A stretch of DNA of 64,000 bases. Origin: Epiperipatus broadwayi (taxonomy: Eukaryota > Onychophora > Udeonychophora > Euonychophora > Peripatidae). Position numbers and translations under genes: made by a program. The DNA lies in assembly GCA_028023455.1 (NCBI GenBank), contig JAQFVV010000001.1, forward strand, positions 25,413,401-25,477,400. Reading direction: 5' to 3'. Shown one piece after another: positions 10,901-23,429 of the stretch (position 1 is its first letter; each line of letters starts with the position of its first letter). The notes beneath the pieces were generated by a model. That model saw nothing but the letters and a program-made list of their open reading frames with translations, was not told where the DNA came from and searched no databases.

Positions 10901-13900
10901 TATGTTGTTAAACAATATTAATATAGAAGGCTACCAGTAATCTAGAGAAAGAAATATCAGAGATGTATATTTTAAAATGTACTTACACATTTCAGATTTT
11001 GAGTATAACCACCAAGATTTAACTGACTATGGTGTTAATCTATGAAGCATAATAACAGTAAACCTTACAAAGAGCCTATGAATTTATATAACAGAGAGTA
11101 ACCATGAGCTTGAAAGTTTGCTAATTTATCACTTTCAGAGAATATAGCAAAAATAATACTATCAAAACATGTGTTCAGGGCCATTTATAGTCTCAGAAAA
11201 CTAATACATACCTTAATATTTATGATCTTGTAATATCTTAAGCATATGAAATTTCCAAAATAAAGAAGTTTAATTGTATAGTAATTAATTTTATAGTTAT
11301 TGTTATATAAGTTTTAGTTGATCCTAAATTGTATGTAAAAGATTTAAAGAAGTTTAGTATTATAAGTTGAATTGTTTTTATTTTATTTTAAGGATGGGAA
11401 TACGTGACATGTAAATCTATCAAGTGTCCATCCATTTTATTAAATTGTAAATAAAGACACAATAAAAAATCATTTGTTTACGTAATGTTTCATTTAATTA
11501 ATATTAATATTGTTAAGCTTAATTATAAATATATTAGGTAGATGTAGGTTTAAACCCAGGATGAATGTAAGTGAAAATAAAATATTTTAAAAATAATTTA
11601 AAAATTATATGCATCTTAATTTGAAAAAATATTTTATTTGAATTAAAATTAAAATAATAATAATTATTTTATTATATTGAATAATAAAATTTATTTTTAT
11701 TATATGAAAGAAAGAACTTCACGTGCAACTTTCTATAAAACAAAAAAACATTGTTGCTGAATAACCAGATAGAATTTCTCTAATTAGGTCAGATCATTAT
11801 TTTTATATCTGATAACTTAATGCTTTACCAATTTGTTAACAAAATAATAAAGATATAAGGGTAATTTTCAGATAGGAAGAACATGGTTTTCTCTTGATTA
11901 GTATCTGCAAAGTCATGAATAGAATGAATGATAATAAAAAAATCATTTGTTTAACATAACTGTTAATATTTTGCTAAGTGCAATAAAACCATTTCTATTA
12001 GGATTCATATATAAAAAAGAAAATAATTTAATGAAGTTAAAATAGCTGAAAACTATACATGAAGACATTATCATTATGATTTTTGGAATTCTACATAAGA
12101 CAAAAGAAAAAGGAACAAAATAAATTCTTGAAAATTATTAGTAAACCCTTTACTTTGTTATAAAAAAAGAGAAATTATATATATCTATTAGAAATATATT
12201 TTTTTTCAAAATTTAAAATAATAGTTTATTTTACCTATTAATATTACTCAATACAAAGTTAAGATTTAGGTCAAGTAATTAAGACATAATTTAATTCCTA
12301 TAAATAAATTTAATAAAGTAACCTGAAGATATATATTTAATACTTTTGAACATATATAATTGATCATATACAGAAGCATTACTTGATCTCTTTGTTCTAG
12401 AATTTAAATTTTTTTTTAACTTATAGCATGATGTCAGTTGACATTTGAACATTTTCAAACATTATGTTATGTTAATGTCTGAATGTTAAAGATTGTATAT
12501 GTTATTGTTAAGATGTATTAGAACATCATTAAAAATGCAGATAGAAATTTTAGAAATTGTAACAGAGTCAAGATAAATTGAAATATATAGTGGATTTTTA
12601 ATTTATGATTGTTAATATATTTTTTTCTTTATATTGTGTTGCTATTAGATTTATATGCAATTATCCATAAGTGCATTGTTTGATGCTCTTTCATGAGGTA
12701 CTGATTAATATATTTTTCAGTTTACATATCTATCAAGTTACAGATACCTAATCCTTGAATTACATGTTTATTGAATTATATATTTATTGATTTATAGATT
12801 CAATGGCATCTTATAAATATGTGAATTTCTAATAACTCTGATTTATATAAATTTATTTGTGGACAAGATATTATAACAATGTTATGGTCTTATCTATATG
12901 ATTTGCATTATTAAAAGAGATTGGTCAAGATAGCTTTTAGATTTAGGTACAAATACATATACATAAGTTAAGTTTTATATTCTTATATTTAAATTTTATC
13001 TCTTGTATTTTTGGCTAATCTAATGTGTGACTTAATAATATAATATTGTTCAGCAAGGAATAAAACATTTTTTAATTTCAGACATAGCATAGTTATATCA
13101 GTTATATTTTTGGCTGCCTAACCTGAGGTATAAATAAAATCATTTACCTGAGATTATCAGTTACAATATAAATATTAATCAATTTTCAGAAATGATAGTG
13201 TAGTAAAGTTGGACATTTTTATGCACTAGATTTTTCTCTGCAGAAATATTTTCATGGTAATGTTAATTTAAATTTATAAATTATCAAAATATGGAATTTT
13301 TTAAAATAATCTGTAAAAAAAAGTTCATATTAAAAAGCAATTCTTTAAAATTCAGCAAAAAAAATCTGTTTTTATGTTTAAAACAAAACAAAATGAAAAA
13401 AACCATATAGCTTTCTTTGTATTGCACAGTAATAAATGTGGAGTCCGATAAAGGCATAGAGATTTAGAAATAGAATTACAGTAATTGTCAAGTAGAATTC
13501 TTGATATATTAAATTGCAAATAAAACATGAATCATTTACTGATCAAAAAGATTTTATATTTTTTATATCAAAAATAATACATATCAATCTGAAAAATGAT
13601 ATTAATATTTTATTAATTCATTGATTGAGGGTTTTTTGTGAGAGAGATGTTTTGAATACATGGAAATAATCTTTTGATTACCTTTTAAATAATGATATAA
13701 AAATTCAAATGACTACTTTTAGTGATATATACATCATATTGATTCATATAAATTAATCTTGGTAAAATTCAGTTCTTTATAATCATAAAAACAGAAAGAC
13801 TGAGGTCCTGGTGAGATATCTAATAAAATATGATTAAAATATATTAGTACTAAAACCATTGGATATTTTAGAAATTGATGAACCCATAAAGTTGTGGCAT

Positions 13901-14138
13901 GTGATCTTAAGAATGTCATATATTTCTCCAATTGACAAAAATAGAAAGGATAAAAAAGAACAATAAATATGTATTTTATCAGAATTATGTATAAGTATTT
14001 TATTAACTAGTTGCTTTCAATCTAGGTATATTTTTATTATAGATTTATTGTAGTTTTAAAAATATCAAACAATACTATAGATCTGATATTTGTCACCAGG
14101 AAAATAAAAAATCTTGTCATGAATAATAAACCACTAAA
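10901..14138. other. AT-rich non-coding DNA
   Basis: I see no gene, terminal repeats or recognisable domain in this stretch. It presumably is intergenic or belongs to the intron upstream of the first recognised receptor exon. Confidence 0.3.
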
Positions 14139-14428
14139 CATCACATGATCATCATTTTTTATGTTTGCTCATAACTGTTATTAAAACAGGCAAAACTCCA
14201 TATAGTAGTCCCACTCAATGCAAGCCAGAGTAATCAATGGATGCCTAAGATCTAGGTGCAGTGCTCTCAGATCCAAGGCTCATCACTGATGAAAGCCACA
14301 AGCTAGAAATTAGTTTAGGGATATTGGATAAATAGGCACTAGATAGGGATTTTATGCACAAGTCTTCTGCCATCCATTGATTACTATGGCTTTCACTAAG
14401 TGGCACTACTATATGGAGAGTTTTGCAT
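14139..14428. mobile_element. foldback family F, copy A
   Basis: The left arm has CATCACATGATC, AACAGGCAAAACTCCATATA and AGAGTAATCAATGGATGCC; the right arm has ATCCATTGATTACT and ATATGGAGAGTTTTGC in reverse complement. Between them lies a segment with GATCTAGGTGCAGTGCTCTC that is shared with the copies at 16.6-17.6 kb and 45.6 kb. There is no coding capacity. It is a short non-autonomous foldback element. Confidence 0.7.
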
Positions 14429-15379
14429 GAATAATACTGATTTATTCATTGATTTTATCAATTTGGTCAACATATTTTTATTTGATTGATTTAAGAAGAT
14501 TTTTAAAATGATTTAGTTGACAAACAATTACATTTGTATTCTATAATATTTACATATGATGTGTTTTAACATTGATAGTGGAAAATTTGAAACCTGTAAA
14601 ATGAAAACTGATGTTAATTTAAAATGTGAATTTTCTACAATTTTGTTTTTTATTTTGTGATAGTGGCATAGATGGGAAAATTTATAGGAAGATATATTAA
14701 AAACAGTATTAAAATGTGATATAAATTTAGTGATAATTTGCCAGAAAAAACGTATTTCATTTTTGATTTCTCAATATACAATATATTAGTGATTGTATTA
14801 TTTATGCTGTTTCAAAACAGATCTATAGAATATTTTTATGTTATAAATGAAATATAAAATGATTTTGATATAATATTAATTTGTAGTCAGATATTGAACA
14901 AAATATGTAGAACGATTTTAGTTTAGATGGTAAACAAATTTAAATATCTTGATACATTTTTTGTGCAAAAAGATAGGATGTTGAAATGTCATATATATTT
15001 TAATTTAATTTATTGAATTCTAATACAATTTATTAAATAAAATAATAGCTATTTTATCATAGTAATATAACTAACTTTAGTTAAAATAATTGGATAAAAA
15101 GCTGTTATTTTTCTCAATTGACTGTATAGTATAAATTATTAATTATATATTGAAGTAATATAAGGATACTGAAAAAAACTTCTAAAAATGTTCCCTAATA
15201 TAATAAAATTACACTATAAAGTTCAAAACAATCTCTATGTTCTTATGTTTTCTGAATAATAACATCAATATTGTATTGAATCTGTGAAAATAAAATTATG
15301 TAAATCTCAATAGTATATACTCTTTTCATACAATTTTGTAATTCTGCCAAACTTGTCCTGTTCAAGTTAACATAAAAAG
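14429..15379. other. AT-rich non-coding DNA
   Basis: I see nothing identifiable here. Confidence 0.3.
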
Positions 15380-15795
15380 ATAAAATAAACTGATAAGACT
15401 TAAAAACACTAAACCAGTTTTTGGCAGATTACTGCCAGAATCATAGTGCTGAATAGAATTGTGCCATCAAAAATATGCAATATAGTGGTGAAGACCAATA
15501 TGTAAATCATGACCAATAAGTAAATTGGATGTTCCATTTTTTTGATAATGGGACAGATGAATATTTTCTATTGATAGAATGAGGATCCATTGCAATATCC
15601 CAAGTATCTTTACATATTCTTTTTCTATTGTCCCTCTTGGACATGGAATATCTAATTTACATACTAGGCCTTATTTATATATTGGTGTTTGCCACTATAT
15701 ATGCATATCAGTTCTATTCAGCACTATGACTCTGGCAGTAATTTGCCAAAAGCTGGCTTAATTTTTTTAAGACTTTTTTATTAGTTTATTTTACC
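15380..15795. mobile_element. foldback element / MITE, ~415 bp
   Basis: The left arm (about 15384-15530) contains TGGCAGATTACTGCCAGA and CATAGTGCTGAATAGAA; the right arm (about 15640-15790) has the reverse complements TTCTATTCAGCACTATG and TCTGGCAGTAATTTGCCA. The centre is unique. The open frame at 15579-15761 runs through the right arm and is not a gene. Confidence 0.65.
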
Positions 15796-16554
15796 ATTTC
15801 ACATTAAATTGAACAATAGAAGTTTGATATAATTAGAAAGTAAAATGAGCATATTTTATTTTACAAAAGTATTTTATTGCAAACATGAGTATGGTTTTTG
15901 TGGAAAAAGTATTCTGCATTTATATTAACAATTATTTCAAAGATATTCTAAAGAAATGGAATATTGATTACTTTTGTTAGGAGTATGGCTGAGGATTAAA
16001 TATATAGGAAATGTATAATTAGGCAAGATATTGAGGCTTTTCTGAAAAAAAAAAACGTTTTTTTTTGTGCAAAATCAAAGTAAAAATTGTAATATACCAA
16101 GAAAAATAAAACTTAGCATGAAGATATATTTATAATTCTTAAACTTATTGTATCCATTTTAACTCATTTTGACATTCCATTTTTTTTTACCTTTTTGTTT
16201 ATGTGTTTTTCCTATAGTTAATATAGCTAGATATTTCAATTGTAGGATATATATATATGAAATAGACCCAGTGCATATAGCTAGCTGAAAATTCCAAATA
16301 TAAAATGTCAAATTATCTCTTCTCCCAAACGTTATGCTCTTTTGGCAACCTACTTTGTGAATAAAGATTGGCCATGTTTGAAATGCAGACTATCATAATT
16401 CACAAGTCAGCATTGCTAAAAAAACGTAATATGGATATTTATATAAAAGAAAAAAAAAGACAAAGATATATGGGTTCAAATATAACTTTATAACTTTCCA
16501 TTGTTGCGTGGTTAATTGTTAATATTTTTATACATTTATATTTGAGCCAATAAA
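15796..16554. other. AT-rich non-coding DNA
   Basis: I see no gene or repeat structure here beyond short A and T runs. Confidence 0.3.
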
Positions 16555-17563
16555 CATCACATGATCACCATTTCTTATGCTTACTTATAACTGTTTTAAA
16601 ACAGGCAAAACTCTTTATACATATTGCCATTCACTGCAAACCAGAGTAATCAATGGATGCCAAAAGGCTTGTGCATATAAACCCCATCTAGTGAACTCAT
16701 CCAATATCTTCATACTAGTTTCTGGCTTGTGGTCTTTGTCAGTGAGGAGCCTTGGATCTGAGAACACTGCACCTAGATCTTAGGATCTAAAGCAACACTC
16801 CAACAATCACCTTTTGTCTCTACTTAACTACAAAACTATGAGTCTTAAATTGAAAACACTATAATATTTTCAATCCAAGCTCATTAGCTTATATAGTCAT
16901 ATAGATCTGAACTCAGTTCAGTACCCATGCATTTTGGTGACTTTGGTTCTTTCAGATCCAAGGTTCTCAGATCCAAGGCTCCTCACTGATGAAGGCCACA
17001 AATCAGAAACTAGTCTAGGTATATTGGATGAGTAGGCACTAGATGGGGATTTTATGTACAAGCTTACTCTGGCTTGCACTGAGTGGCAATATGTATAGAA
17101 AGTTTTGCCTGTTTTAATAACAGTTATAAGAAAACATAAGAAATGGTGATCATGTGATGTTTATTGTCTTAAAACCAATCCTGCCTAATAGGATAGTGGT
17201 GGCTATCATTATTAAAGAACCAAATTCACTAAACTTTATGGATACTGAACTGAGTTCAGACCTATATGACTATATAAGCTAATAAGCTTGGATTGAAAAT
17301 ATAATGTTTTCAATTTAAGACCCATAGTTTTGTAGTTGAGATAAAAGGTGGCTGCTGAAGGGTTGCATTAGATCCTAAGATCTAGGTGCAGTGCTCTCAG
17401 ATCTAAGGCTCCTCACTGATAAAGTCCACAAACCAAAAACTAGTCTGGGGATATTGGATGAGTAGGCACTAGATGGGGATTTTATGCATAAACCTTCTGG
17501 CCTCCATTTATTACTCTGGTTTGCAGTGAGTGGCAATACATATAGAGAGTTTTGCTGTTTTAA
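16555..17563. mobile_element. foldback family F, large composite copy
   Basis: Arm 1 (16555-16954) and arm 2 (17213-17563) are imperfect reverse complements over some 350-400 bases and carry the family ends (CATCACATGATCACC at the left edge). They add an inner part absent from the short copies: CAATCCAAGCTCATTAGC and GAACTCAGTTCAGTA. Between the arms, 16955-17165 is a further half copy of the short form ending GATCATGTGATGTTTATTG, so one member seems nested in another. The unit ends about 270 bases before a receptor exon. No coding capacity. Confidence 0.65.
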
Positions 17564-17834
17564 TTCATATTGCAGGAGAATCTCATTCTATATCCATCTG
17601 GGTATGAGTTACGACTCAATAGTTACTGCTAGGCACGCTGTTAATAGAAGCATCTACTGAACTATTTTCATTATCTGTAAAGTAAAACGTGAATATCGCT
17701 TATTTCTAATAGTAATAATAAAAAAATCCTAAAACTGTATTTATTAACTTTCAGCAATGATTTTTTGTTCTTTTAACATATATATATTCTATCTTGTGAC
17801 AATATATAAAGTTTCATTTATCAATTTTTTACAG

Positions 17835-17967
17835 ATTTATTAAAATGAGTTCTCCTCGAATGAACAACATTATTGTTTTAGGATGCGTTTTTTGCTATAT
17901 TGCTGTTATTGTTATTGGATCCGATTGCGTAAACGAAGAAGAAAACTTTAAAAACTTTAATTGCAAG
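17835..17967 (+). CDS. GABBR2-like: GABA-B receptor 2-like exon: loop 1 and TM2
   Basis: The exon follows a T-rich tract ending in ACAG and starts with one base that completes a split codon, then reads FIKMSSPRMNN, the conserved loop-1 motif of GABA-B receptors. A hydrophobic run (IIVLGCVFCYIAVIVIG) is TM2. It ends NFNCK; the cysteine is the TM3-end partner of the conserved extracellular disulfide. The in-frame ATG is internal and is not the protein start. Two donors are possible: AAG/GTTTGT at 17968 and a closer consensus GTAAGA at 17972. The second would create an immediate stop with the next exon, and the spacing from the aspartate after TM2 to the cysteine equals that in vertebrate GABBR2 with the first, so I chose 17967. 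The exon lies about 270 bases after a large foldback repeat. The previous exon was not located. Confidence 0.82.
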
Positions 17968-20303
17968 GTTTGTAAGATTATATATGAGCAAATTCTTGTG
18001 TTTATCATGAACAAACATTTAATTTTAGCTTTGAATGGAAATTTAAATTTATTCCAAGAGTTTAGTTAATTTACGGACAATATTTTTTTTATTATTATTA
18101 GCAGACTAATACAAATTATTAACAATTAAATAGAAATTGTTTTCATTGTTTTTATAATTTAAGAATTTTTTGAAAATAAATTAACATACTTTTAAGAAAA
18201 AGTAATAAATATTATCATAAAGTTTTGATTGGTAAAACAAAAGACTGTTTATGTAGTTTTGGAATTTTAATGTAATTAAAATATCTTTTTCTGTCACTAG
18301 AGAATATGATTTATTCTAACTCAGCAACTGTGGTACACATTTTCTATTAGTAATGATCATATGATTGAAAAATCATAGAGAATTTTATTCACGAAAAGCC
18401 ATATAATTTACTTTATTATTGTCTGATGCTTAATATTATTATTGAAAGAATTTTTCCAATGGTCTAAATCTTCTTGTACTAGTTTACATATAAATAACCA
18501 ATCAGAACAAATTTCTAGTGTACTATCATTAGGTATCAATATATAAAATCGGTAAACAGTTATGTAGTATAAAAATTCAGTCTTTCACTGCATAAGGGCA
18601 TCAATTAATCTAAAGACTTTAAACATCTTATTTTATTAATACATTGTACAGGCTTAAATTCGCATTTATATATGTAATATATTCGGGAATCTTATTTTAT
18701 TATAATTATAAATTAAATTAATAAATGTATTCTTTTTATTTTTAAAATATGAGTGAATTCCCAATCAATTATTTATACATAGGATGTTCAAATTGTTAAT
18801 AAGCAATTAAATACAAATCTCATAGTTAGATACAATTTGGATCTCATTCATAACCCTGTAGCATGTATAAACTCCACTTTACTATAAATTATATGTGTAA
18901 TAAATTAGATCCTGACTTAGAAAGAGTTGCAATCAATCATATGTTTAATCATTTAAATATCATATATCAATTTAATAAAATGTTTGGAGCAGCAGATGAA
19001 GGCAGTTAAATCTAAAATACACGTATAGTGAAAAAAGAATCATCTAAATTTTTATAGTAGATGATTATTTAGTACCTTACAAATAGACTTCTAATCAGGA
19101 ATCTATTATAAATATAGCTCAAAATTTAAGTTATTATGTACCAGATAACACATGCTAAAAACTCAGCAGATGAAAATAATAATATCTGTTGTACCTGACC
19201 ACAAGTTGAATCATCATTATGTAACAAATAAATAAAATGGTAGAGCATCAATGCTACTGCTAATAACAGTATGATAATCAGATCACCTTAATGTGTTTAT
19301 GTTATTATATGCCTGAAATTGTTTAAATTATTATATTGGTAATTAACCAAGTACTGATTAGATTTAGAATTTTTCTTTCTTGCAGATATGAATCCCAATC
19401 CACCTAACTAATTATATAATATTAGTCATTAAATTGATATCTAGCTATTTTTAACCAGAAAATGAAAACAAAAATGGAAAAAATAATCTAACTCTAAGCA
19501 GTGTACATGGTGGCAAGACTGATAATAATAATGTTATTATTTACTGTTTATGAGGAGCTGTTAGAGAAGTTCTTGTCCTGAAGTTACTCATTTAAAAGTT
19601 GTATACTCTTTATTTAAACCTATATATCAGTAACTTTTTTAAAGTAAAATTTATATTCATTGTACATATAAAACATTGAAATAGAAATTTTCAGTATGTC
19701 TGAAAAAAAAATAGCTGGTTTCATTTTAGAAGCATTAATAATAATTGTAGACTTTTATGATTGTTGACGTAAAAATTTGCACGGGAACTGGAACGTAATC
19801 TTAAATTAAAACTGATTATTAAAAAGAATATTTAGTAGTGAATTTGACTTTTCAAGTTCAAAGTCCAATTTGTTAAATATTTCTTTTAATTCACCAAAAA
19901 AAATTTAATTGGAAAAATGTCGAAATTTTATTTATTGTTAGTTGGATAGCAAATGTTCTTTCAAAAGTTGATCTTTATTTGCAGAATAAATAATAGGTTT
20001 GTAAAAACATGAAACAATATTGGCAAGATCAAGCTGAAATTTAAACAGTTTTAAAATTGATATCATTGTATTTTTTTTTTGATGCATCTAAATTTTAAAG
20101 AAGTATGTTTTTTTTTTTTTTGCTTTTTGTAGTTGGTTTTGTTTTTCATTTGTTTTTTATTTTGAAAAGCTTCATTTTATGATATCAATTCTGAAACATT
20201 GTTTACTTTGAAATATCTGATAATATTGCAAAGATAAGATTATAGATGATTAACTTTTGTGAATTATTTCAATAGGTTTAGTGATCTCTACTAATGAAAC
20301 ATG
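17968..20303. other. intronic AT-rich DNA
   Basis: This is the start of the intron after the TM2 exon. I see no gene, terminal repeats or recognisable domain. Confidence 0.35.
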
Positions 20304-21870
20304 TATATATGGTACTCTTCTATTAGCTCATGTCAGCCACTTGATGGCATTGATGCTATGCAAAAACACAGAAATATAATGTTACTGGGCTTCCGGCATA
20401 AAAAATAATTTTTAATATCTTTATATATTAATGTATGTTAGCATATCTACAAAATCAACAAGTTTGTTTATTTGTTATTTATAAAGCTGATGGTGTGGAA
20501 TATATGTATATAAATGAAAAAAAGTTGAATGATAGAAATTAAAATAACTTCAAAACAATTTTTTTTTTCAAATTTTACTCTCATCCTGCTATGTAAGATG
20601 GAACTCATTTGTAAATAAATTAGATAAGTTATATTTATTATATATGTACACTTAATCAAACCAGATATGTATTAATTAATTATGCATTAGAAGGCCAATA
20701 GTTACATACATCTCTGCTAATTTAATATTTGGAACAGAGAGGTACCGTGCAATTTTTTCCATAGATTTATATATTCAATAAGAATCAGATTTATATGCAT
20801 AAATAGTTCAATGATGATAGCTATTAATAATTATTCATGCTAAGAATAAAATGCTGGTATAATACCAGCATCTAAATTAATTAAATGTCTTTAAGAAAAA
20901 AGAGATTTTTATTCATTTCATAATGAATTGTTTATTTTTTTGTAGCATAGTATAACATATGGGATATTATACCTATGTATTAATGTTAATAAGGTTGTTT
21001 GACTGTAACTGCAATACTGTATGACTTAGTATCATGTATCTACATCCTTTTATTGCTTTCCAAAATACTTAATCAGCCAATCCTTAAATACCGGAGATCC
21101 CCAGAGTGAACTCTTCCTAAATGAGCAAACCAAAGAAATGTACATATGCTACTAAAGCATGCTTTATTCCTGAATCTGGTTCACACTAAGGCTTTCAAAA
21201 TGAATGGGATTCTGGAGCTGTCAAAGCAGATCTTCTTTCAAAGAGAACACTTTCACCAACAGGAACATGACTTGCATCTGAACTGCAAGATGGTTTTGGA
21301 CATCTCCATGCTCATCATTTCATTACACACTCATCTCTTATCATGTAGGAGTATGTTGTTGTCTTGTAAAACACCACTGCACCATATTTTGTGGATGGCA
21401 ATTGGCACAATTTGAATGGCTCAGTTTTGCAGTCAGCCATTTTATTTGTCACGGACATGTTCTCATACAAATGTGAGCTGGTTGAAATCTTGATTAGTCA
21501 TACCGTTTCCTAATTTTTGAAGGTTCCATGCTGAGAAGGGAAGCATGGTGATGGGTTTACAATTGTTAGGAGATAATAGTCTAGTAAGCAAATTACTTTG
21601 ACATGCATATTTGAAGAGTTGTGGTAGGCTGAAGTCCAGACACCCTCACATGATACTGTAGTGAAATTTGTACTGTGAGCATTGGGATAAAGTACATAAC
21701 ACAAAGCAACAGGCTGGCCACCAGAATGGCATACAAAATGGCCTCTTTCTGTGCTTTTGCAAAGAAATAAGGCCAACAGCAGCTGTGTAAACAGCATATT
21801 TATGTGTTTTTGCATATAAGTAATGCCATCAAGTGGCTTACACAAGCTAATAGAACAGTACCATATATAT
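20304..21870. mobile_element. 1.57-kb element with ~70-bp terminal inverted repeats
   Basis: The left end (20304-20375) reads TATATATGGTACTCTTCTAT, then AGCCACTTGATGGCATT and GCAAAAACACA. The right end (21803-21870) is its reverse complement with few changes. The inside from about 21060 is visibly richer in G and C than the surroundings, which suggests former coding or regulatory sequence. It has open pieces of 89 codons (+) and 111 codons (-), neither of which resembles a transposase I know. This is a DNA transposon, either non-autonomous or of a family I do not recognise. Confidence 0.65.
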
Positions 21871-22439
21871 TTTTAAAAAGTTTGTATTTTTTGACTTCGC
21901 AATTAAGTGGTTTTCTAGATGTAACTATTTTATTAATCTCTTAATAGATAATTTACTAGTATAGTAAATTCATATTTTATTATATTATATACTTAAAAAA
22001 TTATATATCCAAGATTGAGTACAATAATCAGATATTTAATAAGTCTTATAACTTTATATAAATTAAAGAATTAATGACCATTATAATATATCCTAATGGC
22101 TGCAGAAAGGAGTTTGCTATTAACTGAAAAAAGACATTTAAATTTCTTTTGAGGGTTTAAATGAATCAAGTAGGACAAAGCCCTAGTGTCAACTCCATAT
22201 ATTTTTTTTGTTGCAGCTATTATTATTATATGTTTATTTATATAATTAAAAAATATGGATGGGCTGATCACTAACACACATCAACGAAGAGCGTCAAAGG
22301 CATATTGGCCTTTTCCCTTTGATTTTAGGATTTTTCTCAATTGGCTGATTGAAAGTAGAATGGATGAAGATATGAGAACATTTTATTAGATACTTATAAT
22401 CATGACAGACAAAACTTAATCATAACCCTTATTTCCAGA
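21871..22439. other. AT-rich intronic DNA
   Basis: I see no gene. A decayed 5' part of the RTE element that follows may reach into the end of this stretch. Confidence 0.3.
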
Positions 22440-22529
22440 AGACTGTAAAGTCACCAGCCAAGATTGTGATTGGAGAAGAAGATGGAGAACACTAGGAATT
22501 CTTTGATTGCAGAGCCAGGCTGACATTCT

Positions 22530-22990
22530 ATGATGATCATTTATATGGATACTTACAAGTGCAAATCACTTATAATAAAGGAAGACTGCACAAATTACCT
22601 AATATTAATTGGATCATTAAAGTTGGAAAAAAAGATAAGAGAAAAAAATTATTTTAAAAATGGACATGTACTCTACTATAAAGACCCAAATATTGGAAGC
22701 ACACATCTACTGAGATAACAGTATATCAGAAAAAAATGAAAAGTTTAGTTATTCATAATACCAAATACATATATTTTGTTTATATCTTAACAAGTTCTTA
22801 TTGTGATGAAGTAGATGATTTTTATATCGATGTGCAAAATGCTTTTAATCAGACCAAATATTTTAAAATTGACTCAAGAAAATGTGTTTCTTCAATTAGT
22901 AAACTTCTGAAAAATAAAAATTCTGAGAATAAATTTGGTTATGGTAGCATAAATGAGAGAGAACACAGACTTGTCAAATGCTAAACAACA
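22530..22990 (+). pseudogene. RTE endonuclease domain remnant
   Basis: The frame at 22736-22984 reads YCDEVDDFYIDVQNAFNQTK followed after a gap by FGYGSINEREHRLVKC. These match the RTE apurinic-like endonuclease segments with D/E-V-x-DFY, the N-Q-T-K turn and G-x-G-x-x-NERG-x-R-L that lie on both sides of the catalytic GDFN box. The GDFN box itself is lost. The piece just upstream (22530-22718) has NYLILIGSLKL and YFKNGHVLYYKD, corresponding to the ILGISE and HxxYYSG parts of the same domain. The domain is the DNA-nicking part of the LINE. Confidence 0.7.
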
Positions 22991-23429
22991 GTGAACATTG
23001 GAGCATCCAAATGAAAATACAGCAGATTTGGATTATATTTTGACTAAAAAAAAAAATATCATAATTGGTCGTAATATATTTAAACAGGAAGGATAATCAA
23101 TTCGAAAAATGTAAAATCTGTACTATTGCAAAACTATAGAAATAAAAATTATTAAGAAAATTATTAAAAACAGTTAATATTTCTGATATTCTAAAACACT
23201 CCAATGTGTTTAAATTAGAACTTGAATCGTTTTTAAAGAATTGAATATTTAAGACTTTATAATGATTTATGAAAATATATTACGAATTGCCAAAACAAAA
23301 AGTTATAGAATAAAATAAAGGTAATGAAAGTATAAAACAATTTCTTGATATTGAAAACAAAGATATTTTTGTAATAAATATAAAAAATGAAACTTTTACT
23401 AAAAAAAGAAATGACATCATGTAATAAAG

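Noticed and set aside
17968-18069. Open frame continuing past the TM2 exon
   Set aside because: Family similarity ends at 17967 and a donor site lies there.
21146-21845. Two frames inside the TIR element as transposase
   Set aside because: Neither shows a DDE pattern or any family motif I can name; left unassigned.
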